NCBI RefSeq assembly: GCF_030159995.1
Contig: NZ_BSNM01000006.1
Location: 124,001 to 188,000 of the forward strand
Length of the DNA stretch: 64,000 bases
Direction: 5' to 3'
Source of the DNA: Litoribrevibacter albus
GTDB lineage: Bacteria > Pseudomonadota > Gammaproteobacteria > Pseudomonadales > Litoribrevibacteraceae
Every line of letters starts with the position of its first letter. Position 1 is the stretch's first letter. This document shows positions 17,878 to 26,392 of the stretch, one piece after another. A program made the position numbers and the translations under genes. The notes under the pieces were generated by a model. The model was not told the DNA's origin, did no database searches, and saw nothing but the letters and a program-made list of their open reading frames with translations.

Positions 17878-17911
17878 CAAGCATAGTGTGAATAGCGCTA
17901 TGCTTGTTTTA
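17878..17911 (+). terminator. Hairpin with T run after nosZ, possible partial terminator
   Basis: CAAGCATAG (17878-17886) pairs with CTATGCTTG (17898-17906) across an 11-nt loop and is followed by TTTTA. It lies between nosZ and nosD, which belong to one pathway. It could lower nosDFYL expression relative to nosZ or protect the nosZ message from 3' decay. Confidence 0.6.
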
Positions 17912-17951
17912 CGTTTAAAGGGTCTATTTTTTAGGATTTATCGAGCAGCTT

Positions 17952-19283
17952 ATGCAGCGTGCAATGCGGTTAGTATTCCATCTGATGATGTTGTCTTTAT
18001 GGTTTGTGGTCTCACCACTGCAGGCTAAAGACTGGAATGTCACGCCTGCACAAAATCTGCAAGCCGTTCTGGATCAAGCGCAGAACGAAGACAGGGTACT
18101 ACTCGAAGACGGTCTCTATTTAGGGAATTATACGATCTCGACCAGTATTGCGTTAGAAGGTTCTGGCGAAGCCGTTATTGATGCGCAAGGACAGGGTCAT
18201 GCTGTGTTGGTGCTGGCGGAAAATGTCACGCTTAAAAACTTAACCATCAAAAATTGGGGTGATGATTTAACCGAGCAAAATTCCGGTATTTATTCAGAGC
18301 GGGACTCCAACGGGCTGGTGATTGAAAATAATTATCTGGAAGGCAGTGGTTTTGGCATTTGGCTGCAAAGAGGCAGTGGCAGTAAAGTCATTAATAACAG
18401 AGTCGTAGGTAATACAGCGTTGCGATCTGCCGACAGAGGCAATGGCATTCAGTTGTCGAGCATGAAAGACAGTCAGGTTACGGGCAATGAAGTCAGTAAA
18501 ACCCGTGATGGGCTGTATGTCATCAACAGCCAGGGGAATGTGTTAGAAAAAAATGTGATGCACGATTTGCGCTATGGCATTCACTACATGTATTCCTACA
18601 GCAACAAAATTCTTAACAATTATGCGTACAGTACCCGAGCCGGGTACGCGATGATGAATTCCCGATACCTAGAAATCCGTGGCAACATCACTGAGAACAG
18701 TGAGGACTATGGTTTCTTGATGAACTACATCATTTATTCCACCATCGATGGTAATGTCATTAAGAACGTCTGGACCAAGCCTGAGAACAAAGTCCTTGGG
18801 CGAGATGGCAAAGCTTTGTTCATCTACAACTCAGGCTATAACACCATCAGCAATAACTACATCGAACGCGCAGAGATTGGTATTCATCTCACTGCGGGTT
18901 CTGAGAATGTCAAAGTCTTCGGAAATAGCTTTATTGAAAATCCGGTTCAGGTGAAATATGTCTCGAATCGGACACAGGAATGGAGTCAGGATGGTAAAGG
19001 CAATTACTGGAGTAATTATCGCGGGTGGGACATGGATGGTAATGGCTATGGTGACGTGGCCTTTGAGCCCAATGACAGTGTCGATAAGTTATTCTGGAAG
19101 TACCCGGAAGCCAAGATGTTGATGGACAGCCCCGCAGTGTTGTTGTTGCGTTGGGTGCAGCAGCAGTTTCCCGTGTTGAAATCCACCGGCGTGAAAGATT
19201 CCTTTCCTATGATGTCACCGGGGAATGACCCTACGGTGTTTAAAACAGAGACGAATAACTTACTGGCAGGAGATCATCGATGA
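17952..19283 (+). CDS. nosD: NosD, periplasmic copper-site maturation protein
   Basis: This 443-aa protein has a cleavable signal peptide (residues 1-25, ending PLQAKD) followed by parallel beta-helix repeats of the carbohydrate-binding/sugar-hydrolase (CASH) type, seen as recurring N-N/G spaced units such as GLVIENNYLEGSGFGIW and NGIQLSSMKDSQVTGN. NosD works with the NosFY ABC transporter in assembling the CuZ centre of NosZ. The GNYWSNYRGWDMDGNGYGD segment near residue 355 is typical of NosD. Its stop overlaps the nosF start by 4 bp. Confidence 0.95.
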   Translation: MQRAMRLVFHLMMLSLWFVVSPLQAKDWNVTPAQNLQAVLDQAQNEDRVLLEDGLYLGNYTISTSIALEGSGEAVIDAQGQGHAVLVLAENVTLKNLTIKNWGDDLTEQNSGIYSERDSNGLVIENNYLEGSGFGIWLQRGSGSKVINNRVVGNTALRSADRGNGIQLSSMKDSQVTGNEVSKTRDGLYVINSQGNVLEKNVMHDLRYGIHYMYSYSNKILNNYAYSTRAGYAMMNSRYLEIRGNITENSEDYGFLMNYIIYSTIDGNVIKNVWTKPENKVLGRDGKALFIYNSGYNTISNNYIERAEIGIHLTAGSENVKVFGNSFIENPVQVKYVSNRTQEWSQDGKGNYWSNYRGWDMDGNGYGDVAFEPNDSVDKLFWKYPEAKMLMDSPAVLLLRWVQQQFPVLKSTGVKDSFPMMSPGNDPTVFKTETNNLLAGDHR

Positions 19284-20239
19284 ACGATGCAGTCGTAGAA
19301 CTTCAACAGGTAAGTAAGTACTACCGTAGCGTGCAGGCCTTACATCCGTTGACCTTTTCTTTACCTGCTGGTGAAGCCTTAGGGCTATTTGGTCATAACG
19401 GCGCCGGTAAAAGTACCTTGATGAAACTGATTCTTGGTGTGTTAGCCCCGACTTCGGGTCAGGTTTTGGCGTTGGGACATTGTCCTCGCTCCAATGGCGC
19501 ACACGAATATCGTCGCCAGTTTGGTTACTTACCGGAAAATGTCAGCTTCTACGATCAGTTAACCGGTCGGGAAGTGCTTCATTATTTTGCCAAGTTGAAA
19601 GGTCATACCAAGGGTCATGCCGACAGCTTGTTGGACGAAGTGAATCTGGCTCACGCTGCTGATCGTCAGGTGAAAACCTATTCGAAAGGGATGCGTCAGC
19701 GGTTAGGTTTGGCGCAAGCGTTTCTGGGCAGTCCAAAGTTATTGATATTGGATGAGCCAACGGTGGGGCTTGATCCGGTGGCAACGCGTGAGTTCTATCA
19801 AACGGTGGATCGCCTCAAGACCTCGGGCTGTGCAGTCATTCTTTGTTCGCACGTACTGCCTGGCATCGAAGGGCATATCGACCGGGCGATGATTCTCAGC
19901 AAAGGACGCAAATTGGCTTTGGGAACACTGGATGAGCTGAGAGCGGAAGCGGCGCTTCCGACGGAAGTGATGGTTTCCGGCGTGTCTCAGAGTGAAATTA
20001 AAAGTTTGTTGAATGGCCATCTCAAGGATTCTACCTGGTTGGCGGATTCAGAGGGCAGAGAGCGTTTTACTGTAACCGCAGACCATAAACTGGATGTGAT
20101 GAAGCGTCTATTGGCCCAGGAGCAAGTGCAGGATCTGCAACTCAAACAACCGTCGTTGGAAGATTTGTATCATTTCTACTTATCGGGTGGGGTGGCTGGT
20201 ATGACATCTGACGTAGCTATGGCGGAGGTTGAGCGATGA
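19280..20239 (+). CDS. nosF: NosF, ATPase of the NosDFY transporter
   Basis: This 319-aa ABC ATPase has Walker A GHNGAGKST (about residue 39), the signature YSKGMRQRLGLAQA, Walker B LLILDEPTVGLDP and an H-loop CSHVL. The last 100 residues form the accessory domain usual in NosF. It powers NosY to deliver a sulfur species or aid copper loading for NosZ maturation. Both ends overlap neighbours by ATGA (nosD before, nosY after), so translation is coupled. Confidence 0.95.
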   Translation: MNDAVVELQQVSKYYRSVQALHPLTFSLPAGEALGLFGHNGAGKSTLMKLILGVLAPTSGQVLALGHCPRSNGAHEYRRQFGYLPENVSFYDQLTGREVLHYFAKLKGHTKGHADSLLDEVNLAHAADRQVKTYSKGMRQRLGLAQAFLGSPKLLILDEPTVGLDPVATREFYQTVDRLKTSGCAVILCSHVLPGIEGHIDRAMILSKGRKLALGTLDELRAEAALPTEVMVSGVSQSEIKSLLNGHLKDSTWLADSEGRERFTVTADHKLDVMKRLLAQEQVQDLQLKQPSLEDLYHFYLSGGVAGMTSDVAMAEVER

Positions 20240-21063
20240 ATAAGATATTGATTGTGGCTCAAAAAGAATTTCGAGATGGCATTCGCAATCGCTGGGCGAT
20301 CTCCATTGCAGTGGTGTTTGTGTTGCTTTCTTTGGGCTTGGCCTATTTCGGTTCGGCAACCGCTGGGGTGCTAGGTTTTTCTTCCTTGGAATCAACGCTG
20401 GTGAGTCTTGGTAGCCTGTGTGTGATGTTAGTGCCTTTGATTGCATTGATGTTGGCTTATAACAGTTTTGTGGGGGAGTTGGAGCAGGGTACTTTGCTGT
20501 TATTGCTGACCTATCCGCTCAGTCATAACCAATTGTTGTTAGGCAAATTTATGGGGCAGGCGGCGATTCTCAGTGCGGCGGCATTGGTCGGGTTTGGTAT
20601 TCCGGCGGTGGTGATTTCAATCATGAGTGATGTGAACGTCGCTGAAGTGCTGTTGGCCTTTAGCGCCTTTATTGTTGCGGCAAGTGTTCTTGGCTGGGTA
20701 TTTATTGCCTTGGCCTATGTGATCAGCTTGTGTGTGGCGGAAAAGTCGAAAGCGGCTGGCTTGGCATTAGTGGTTTGGTTCTTGTTTGTCTTGGTGTTTG
20801 ATTTGATGTTGATGGCGTTGCTGGTGGCCAGTGAGGGCGATATCAATCAAACCTGGGTACCTTATCTGTTGTGGTTCAATCCAACCGATGTGTTTCGTAT
20901 TTTTGTCTATATGATTGTTGGAAGTACTAATTTGACCGGCGTGTTAAGCATTGCCGATCAGGGTTCAAACGGTATTGTTCATTTGAGTGTTGTGATGTTG
21001 AGCTGGGTGGCGCTGCCATTACTCTTGTCTGCATGGATCCTAAAACGCAAGGAGTTATCGTAA
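20236..21063 (+). CDS. nosY: NosY, permease of the NosDFY transporter
   Basis: This 275-aa integral membrane protein has about six helices (near residues 20-42, 52-75, 100-125, 135-165, 175-200, 245-268) and the ABC-2 permease pattern. Its N-terminal KEFRDGIRNRW and the central SFVGELEQGTL are familiar from NosY. It pairs with NosF and docks NosD on the periplasmic side. Its stop codon overlaps the nosL ATG by one base. Confidence 0.95.
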   Translation: MNKILIVAQKEFRDGIRNRWAISIAVVFVLLSLGLAYFGSATAGVLGFSSLESTLVSLGSLCVMLVPLIALMLAYNSFVGELEQGTLLLLLTYPLSHNQLLLGKFMGQAAILSAAALVGFGIPAVVISIMSDVNVAEVLLAFSAFIVAASVLGWVFIALAYVISLCVAEKSKAAGLALVVWFLFVLVFDLMLMALLVASEGDINQTWVPYLLWFNPTDVFRIFVYMIVGSTNLTGVLSIADQGSNGIVHLSVVMLSWVALPLLLSAWILKRKELS

Positions 21064-21623
21064 TGAGTGCGTTCTCACTGACTAGATCAGTTGTTGGTTC
21101 GGTTTTTAGCTTGGTGTTGGTGTTCGGGTTGTTTGGCTGTGGCGAAAAAGAGCCGGTGGCACAGGTTGAACAAGTTCCTGTGCATATTCATAACGGACAG
21201 GAATGTGACCTCTGCGGGATGATCATCAATCAATTCCCAGGGCCAAAAGGGCAGTTATTTACCCGTGGCAGTGACCGACCGTTAGCGTTTTGCTCAACGC
21301 GCGATCTCTTTGCTTATGCGTTACAGCCTGAGCACAGCCATCGAATCCAGAATGTCTTCGTTCAGGATGTATCGTCTGCCAGCTGGGAAGATATGAGTAA
21401 CGCCACATATGTAGATGCAAAGTCGGCTTATTATGTGATCGGTCATCAACAGCTGGGTGCAATGGGACCAACCTTAGCAGCGTTTTCTAGCAAATCGGCG
21501 GCACAACAGTTTGCTGATCACTTTGGTGGGGAGCTAAAGCGCTATGAGGAGATTGATCAATCCCTGATAAATAGCTTGAATCACATGGAAATGGCCGATA
21601 GCCACGCGGGTCATTTGAACTAG
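21063..21623 (+). CDS. nosL: NosL, copper-delivery lipoprotein
   Basis: From ATG 21063 the protein is 186 aa, with a signal peptide and lipobox (LFGC). The copper-binding motif CDLCGMII follows about 25 residues after the anchor, with HIHNGQ before it and a later MEMADSHAGH tail that adds potential ligands. NosL is a Cu(I) chaperone for NosZ in the periplasm. A start 30 bp earlier is possible, but it would add residues before the signal peptide. The one-base overlap with nosY favours the ATG chosen. It is the last nos gene, and no nosX follows. Confidence 0.93.
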   Translation: MSAFSLTRSVVGSVFSLVLVFGLFGCGEKEPVAQVEQVPVHIHNGQECDLCGMIINQFPGPKGQLFTRGSDRPLAFCSTRDLFAYALQPEHSHRIQNVFVQDVSSASWEDMSNATYVDAKSAYYVIGHQQLGAMGPTLAAFSSKSAAQQFADHFGGELKRYEEIDQSLINSLNHMEMADSHAGHLN

Positions 21624-21722
21624 AAGAGCCCTGTTATTTCAGGGGCGACCTGAAAAAGCGCTTTTCATTTAGGGCGCTGACAACTAATCTAGGGACTCCA
21701 TTAATAGACGTAGAATTGAGAC

Positions 21723-22709
21723 ATGGATTGGTCAGCTGACGATATCAGATCAGGGCTTTCTGAACTTCGCCAGAAACAACATACTGTAGGGGTTCATCAT
21801 AGGATTACCAACAGTGATGATGTGATTCCTATCATGAAATCCTATTGGCAGTTCTACGGGCTGGATTTCTATTCTCTTGGCTTAGCCACACAAACCGCTT
21901 GGCTGGTTAAGTCTCATAACTACGATATTTGTGTTCAGGAATTTAAAGCCAAGAATGAGTTGGGCAAGGTGTTGGTGCTGCATGGTTATTACGACCATGT
22001 GGGCTTATATAAGTATTTAATACGTGAATGCCTCGAACTCGGATTTTCTGTCACCGCCTTTGATTTACCAGGTCATGGGTTGTCCACCGGTGAACGGGCC
22101 ACCATTGATTCTTTCGAAAGTTATCAGGATGCCTTAACCGCCGTGATGGAGCATGTCGGCATCAATTCAGAACATCGCTGGAGTGTAATCGGACAGAGTA
22201 CCGGTTGTGCGGTGTTGGTCGATTATCTGACTCAGCATGGGTTTGATCGAAATTCTTGCCCGTTTGCGAATGTGGTGCTGCTTGCACCTTTGGTTCGTCC
22301 TGTGAGCTGGTTTAAAGCCCGAGTCATGCTGACAATACTGCGTCCGTTTGTAGACAGCATCGTTCGTTCTTTTTCTGAGAACAGTCATGATCAGGCCTTC
22401 CTGAAATTTATTCGTACCTCAGACCCGTTACAACATCATCGATTGGAAGTGGATTGGGTTTCAGCTCTCGAACGTTGGATTCCCGATGTTGAAAAACGCC
22501 CTACAGTTAATATGGCCATTTCCATTATTCAGGGGACGGACGACCAAACGGTAGATTGGCGTCATAATACTAAGGTGCTTCAGCGATTGTTCTCCGAAGT
22601 GGCTTTATACACTATCGAAGACGGTCGTCATCATCTGGTGTGTGAAAGTCTTGAATACCGTGAGAAGGTATTTGCACACTTGCGTAGAGCGTTAAGTATT
22701 ATAGACTAA
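21723..22709 (+). CDS. Alpha/beta hydrolase, monoacylglycerol-lipase-like
   Basis: This 328-aa protein has the serine-aminopeptidase/lysophospholipase pattern: VLVLHGYYDHVGLY (oxyanion region), TAFDLPGHGLSTGERATIDS, the nucleophile elbow VIGQSTGCA with Ser about residue 160, VVLLAPLVRP, and late Asp (GTDDQTV) and His (DGRHHL) for the triad. No signal peptide is visible, so it is probably cytoplasmic or peripheral. Its substrate is unknown but likely a lipid ester. It lies between nosL and the second lipoprotein cluster, 54 bp ahead of the latter, and may be co-transcribed with it. Confidence 0.8.
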   Translation: MDWSADDIRSGLSELRQKQHTVGVHHRITNSDDVIPIMKSYWQFYGLDFYSLGLATQTAWLVKSHNYDICVQEFKAKNELGKVLVLHGYYDHVGLYKYLIRECLELGFSVTAFDLPGHGLSTGERATIDSFESYQDALTAVMEHVGINSEHRWSVIGQSTGCAVLVDYLTQHGFDRNSCPFANVVLLAPLVRPVSWFKARVMLTILRPFVDSIVRSFSENSHDQAFLKFIRTSDPLQHHRLEVDWVSALERWIPDVEKRPTVNMAISIIQGTDDQTVDWRHNTKVLQRLFSEVALYTIEDGRHHLVCESLEYREKVFAHLRRALSIID

Positions 22710-22763
22710 TCAAATTCCGACCTTCGTCGACATAGAACAAAAAAAGATCAAAGGGAAACTTGA

Positions 22764-24521
22764 ATGTATCGACATTTCATTATCTTGTGGTTTGTGGTGT
22801 TTGCCAGTGGCTGTGCCACCTACGGGAATGATATTCAAACGGCATTAACCTACGCTCAATCTGGTCAGCCCGATAAGGCCGCTCAAGAATTTGAAAAAGT
22901 CGTTCAACCAGACGGTTCAGATCGACTTCTTTATTACATGGAATTAGGTGTGCTCAAACATCTGAATGGCGAGTATGAGCAGAGCAATCGCTTATTGGAA
23001 GAAGCTGAGCGACTCGTTGAGGAGTTTTATACGCAAAGTGTCAGTGAAGCTTTGATGGTCGCTATGAGCAACCCAACTATTGCTGATTACAAAGGCCAGG
23101 TGTTTGAAGATGTCTATATCAATTATTATAAGGCGTTGAATTATTTGTTCTTGGCAGAGCAGGCGAGTGGCCGTATTCAGCGCTCAGAGCTATTAGACAG
23201 TGCATTGGTTGAGGCTCGTCGTCTGGATAATAAATTGACGAAATTGAAAAATGAGCGCGGCTCTTATCAGGATGCTGAAGACAAAGAAGAGCAAACCTTC
23301 ACACAAATTTTATCTTTATTTGAGAAGTTGTTAGGCAACTACATTGATGAAGACAAGCTGATCTTCCGTGAGAACGCTTATTCCCATTACTTGTCCGGCT
23401 TGCTCTATGAGCAACAAAAAGAATGGGACGATGCTCGTATTTCCTATCAGAAAGCTGCGGAACTCTATGAAAAAGGCTACGCCAAGCAAGTGGGTGTCGG
23501 CGATGACATGGTCGGGCAAGCTTGGCTGGATACCATTCGCATGATGCAGAAAGCGGGTGGTTGGGATTCAAGCATCAGTAAATTAAAGTGGGAAAAGCTC
23601 GATGATGACTTACGCGACAAGCTTCGTGAGTATAAGAATTCCGATGCAGAGTTGGTTGTTCTGAATCATCTGGATTTTGTTCCACAGAAGAAAGAGTTGA
23701 ACTTCGTTATGTACGTCGAGCCGTCTCGGCAAGAGATGGTACTAACACCGTTATTAACCGGGGCTGGGCAAGAGAGTTCAGACAAGTACGCCTGGTTTTG
23801 GATGATGTACGCCGACAAAGGTATTTTGGATGTGGTGGAGCGTTATTCCAACGGTGGTTTGGATAATGTGGTTCGCACGTTAATAAATAAGCGTGTAATT
23901 CTAGGGCCTGCCTGGGATTTGGTAGAGAGCCTGAACATAGATACGGCTCTGAGAGACGGAGGTGTACGTGTGGCTGTACCTTACTATCCACCAGTTCGTT
24001 CTGTGACGGATCAAAATATATTGTCGGTTAATGGCTTAGAGTATCCACTGGTGAAAGCTGAATCGTTGGCTCGCTTGGCTTTGAATGAGCAAATTCTGAA
24101 AGCGCGTACCGATTTGTATGAGGCGTTGGCTCGTGAGACTCTCAAGAATACCTTGTTGGTTGAGTCTGCCAGCAGTGCGCTTGGTGAAGACAACGCCTTG
24201 ATTAATTATGGTTTGAAAGCGTTGACCGCTACCACGGCTCGGGCGGATACCCGAACCTGGTTAACCTTACCTGCGGAAGTTCACGTCGTTCGGGTGCCTA
24301 TGGTGGCGGGTGAATATAATTTATCGCTTTCAAATACCTTTTCCCGAGGTCGAGGAATCGTTTCTGCTGACCAGATGGTGAAGTTAGAGAAAGGCCAGAT
24401 TCATGTGTGGCGCCAGCGTTCTTTCCCTCAGCTGAGTCATGTTGAGCAACAGACGCTGATTCAGGAAGAGAGTGAACCTGAGTCCAACGCATTTTCGGCG
24501 TTTGGGAAGTATTTGAACTAA
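22764..24521 (+). CDS. TPR-type lipoprotein (COG3014-like), 585 aa
   Basis: A signal peptide ends with the lipobox FASGC (Cys about 18). Residues 20-250 are helical repeats (ALTYAQSGQPDKAAQEFEKV, YYMELGVLKHLNGEYEQSN, YLSGLLYEQQKEWDDARISY) of TPR type. The C-terminal half is beta-rich with a final TLPAEVHVVRVPMVAGEY segment. This layout fits the COG3014 group of uncharacterised lipoproteins, which is often found next to LpoB-like and LPP20-like genes, as here. AAAGGGA precedes the ATG. It opens the second lipoprotein cluster. Its function is unknown, but an adaptor or scaffold at the outer membrane is plausible. Confidence 0.75.
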   Translation: MYRHFIILWFVVFASGCATYGNDIQTALTYAQSGQPDKAAQEFEKVVQPDGSDRLLYYMELGVLKHLNGEYEQSNRLLEEAERLVEEFYTQSVSEALMVAMSNPTIADYKGQVFEDVYINYYKALNYLFLAEQASGRIQRSELLDSALVEARRLDNKLTKLKNERGSYQDAEDKEEQTFTQILSLFEKLLGNYIDEDKLIFRENAYSHYLSGLLYEQQKEWDDARISYQKAAELYEKGYAKQVGVGDDMVGQAWLDTIRMMQKAGGWDSSISKLKWEKLDDDLRDKLREYKNSDAELVVLNHLDFVPQKKELNFVMYVEPSRQEMVLTPLLTGAGQESSDKYAWFWMMYADKGILDVVERYSNGGLDNVVRTLINKRVILGPAWDLVESLNIDTALRDGGVRVAVPYYPPVRSVTDQNILSVNGLEYPLVKAESLARLALNEQILKARTDLYEALARETLKNTLLVESASSALGEDNALINYGLKALTATTARADTRTWLTLPAEVHVVRVPMVAGEYNLSLSNTFSRGRGIVSADQMVKLEKGQIHVWRQRSFPQLSHVEQQTLIQEESEPESNAFSAFGKYLN

Positions 24522-24598
24522 TTTTCGTTCGTACAGGTCAGATCTGTTAGAATTTTAAACATAGTGATTTAATAAAAATTTGTGGCAAGGAAGAAAAA

Positions 24599-25216
24599 AT
24601 GACTAACGCATTTAAAAAGACCGCCCTTTCTATTATGACGGTAGCTGCACTGACTGCAGTTGCAGGATGTCAGACGACTAAAGTATCTCGCGTTGATACC
24701 AACACGGAAGTGGCGTTGACCGATCGCTGGAATGCGACCGATTCACGCTTGGTATCAGAAGAAATGATCTCTGATATGTTGTCATTCCCTTGGGCGGCGG
24801 ATTACGAGCGTCAGAACCCGGGTACGCGTCCGACAGTCATTATTCAGCGTATTCGCAATAAGTCTCATGAACACATTGCGGTAGAGACCTTCTCAAACGA
24901 TTTGAAGCGCGCGGTGATTCGCAGTGGTCGTGCAGACTTCGTTGCTGGTGGTTCGGAGCGTGATGATGTGCGTTCAGAGCGTCGAGATCAGGAGTTTAAT
25001 GCGCGTACCGATACCCAGGTAGCTATGGGTGAAGAGACTGGTGCACGGTTTGCTCTATCCGGCTCCATTAACTCCTTTGTGGATTCTCTGGATGGCGATC
25101 GCGTAACTTCTTATCAAGTGGACTTAAAGTTGATCGACATGCTGACCAATCGCGAAGTGTGGAATGGCACTAAAAAGATCCAGAAATTCCAAGAAAAAAG
25201 CAGCTTTGGTTTTTAA
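24599..25216 (+). CDS. LpoB-like lipoprotein (penicillin-binding-protein activator family)
   Basis: The protein is 205 aa with a strong AAGGAAG site, a signal peptide and a lipobox (AVAGC, Cys about 24). It fits the LpoB family: LTDRWNATDSRLVSEEMI, RPTVIIQRIRNKSHEHI, FSNDLKRAVIRSGRADFV, GARFALSGSINSF, and YQVDLKLIDMLTNREVWNG near the end. E. coli LpoB activates PBP1b through the periplasm and has a long disordered linker. Here the linker is very short, so reach across the periplasm is doubtful and a different partner is likely. It sits between the TPR lipoprotein and an LPP20-like gene. Confidence 0.8.
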   Translation: MTNAFKKTALSIMTVAALTAVAGCQTTKVSRVDTNTEVALTDRWNATDSRLVSEEMISDMLSFPWAADYERQNPGTRPTVIIQRIRNKSHEHIAVETFSNDLKRAVIRSGRADFVAGGSERDDVRSERRDQEFNARTDTQVAMGEETGARFALSGSINSFVDSLDGDRVTSYQVDLKLIDMLTNREVWNGTKKIQKFQEKSSFGF

Positions 25217-25282
25217 TCCGGGCTAGTGGATAAAGATGCCGGGGGTGAGAACTCTCGGCATTGTTCGTTTAAGGAAGAGAAA

Positions 25283-26311
25283 ATGACATTAATTCGAGCG
25301 CTAGGGATTGGGTTGGTTGTTGCTCTTGTGGGGTGTAAGTCGTCTCATGTGATTACGCCGGCATCCAGTGAGCAACGATTAGAAAGCCAAGGTGCGCCTG
25401 AGTGGGTGATGACACCGCCACACGATTCTCAATATCTTTACGGAGTCGGCAGTGCAGAAGTCTATGGCGACAAAATCAGAGCCTTACAGCAAGCGGAAGA
25501 CGTGGCTCGTGGTGATCTGATCAAGCAGTTAAAGGTGAATGTTTCCCAAAGTCTGACATCGACGACCAATGTCAATGACTCTGTGGTTTCGAGAACGGCG
25601 GAAGTTATTGTTAAGAGTCGTGTGCCTGAGACTGAAATGTCCGGTATCGAGCGCCTGGATTCATTTGAGGATACGGTTGCCCGATCTGTTTATGCATTAG
25701 TTCGTTTGGATCGAGTACGCGCTATCTCATCATTGCGTCAGGATTTACAAACGATGGAGCTGGATTTATCTCAGTTTGAAAATCGTAGCGAATCCGGCAA
25801 TTTGATGGACGACATTAAGTTCTTCTTGCCGGCGTTACCAAAGATTCGTTCGTATCAGTTAAACGCTGATAAATTGAAGTTGTTAGCCGCAAATGATAAA
25901 TCGGCCAGTACCTTGAATTACGATCCGTCGGGGTTGCAGCAGCGAATTTACGATATGTTGGGACGCATTCGAGTCCGTTTGTACCCAGAGAATGAACTTG
26001 CCCGTTCAATGGCCATCGAATTGGCTGAACAGCTAACCGGGCAGGGAGTTAAGGTGGTGTCTCATGGTGCTTCCGAGTTAGTGGTTAGTTTTAATCTGTC
26101 GAAGATCGAAAAACAAAACCAGGGAACTCAGTTCGTGTTGTTGCAAGGCAATATGAAAGTGAAGGATGACAAGGGGCAGATCCTTAAGGCGTATGGTGTT
26201 GATGCTAAAGGTGGTGCCTATGATCAAGACCTGGCTCGCCAGAGGGCGATGAAGAAGATCTCGGATAAGATGGGTGGTGATCTGGTTAAAGGCTTGTTTG
26301 AGTATCTCTAG
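25283..26311 (+). CDS. LPP20-like lipoprotein, 342 aa
   Basis: Translation most likely starts at ATG 25283, with AAGGAAGAG just upstream. A frame extending to 25226 lacks such a site. A signal peptide ends in the lipobox ALVGC. The next part has PEWVMTPPHDSQYLYGVGS and a helix AEDVARGDLIKQL, the LPP20 pattern, then VYALVRLDRVRAISSL. A second half has an alpha/beta unit (MAIELAEQLTGQGVKVVSH) like CsgG/TolB-N folds. It resembles the 322-aa lipoprotein at 6398-7366 in order of elements. It ends its transcript at the terminator at 26327. Confidence 0.75.
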   Translation: MTLIRALGIGLVVALVGCKSSHVITPASSEQRLESQGAPEWVMTPPHDSQYLYGVGSAEVYGDKIRALQQAEDVARGDLIKQLKVNVSQSLTSTTNVNDSVVSRTAEVIVKSRVPETEMSGIERLDSFEDTVARSVYALVRLDRVRAISSLRQDLQTMELDLSQFENRSESGNLMDDIKFFLPALPKIRSYQLNADKLKLLAANDKSASTLNYDPSGLQQRIYDMLGRIRVRLYPENELARSMAIELAEQLTGQGVKVVSHGASELVVSFNLSKIEKQNQGTQFVLLQGNMKVKDDKGQILKAYGVDAKGGAYDQDLARQRAMKKISDKMGGDLVKGLFEYL

Positions 26312-26326
26312 CCATTTATCAGTGAC

Positions 26327-26354
26327 AAAAAACCGGGCATTGCCCGGTTTTTTT
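26327..26354 (+). terminator. Rho-independent terminator of the second lipoprotein operon
   Basis: AAAAAACCGGGCA (26327-26339) pairs with TGCCCGGTTTTTT across a one-base centre, followed by further T. It may also serve the minus-strand gene that ends at 26393. Confidence 0.85.
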
Positions 26355-26392
26355 ATGGCCGTCGATATGTTCGACTGCCGCTAAACTCGTGA

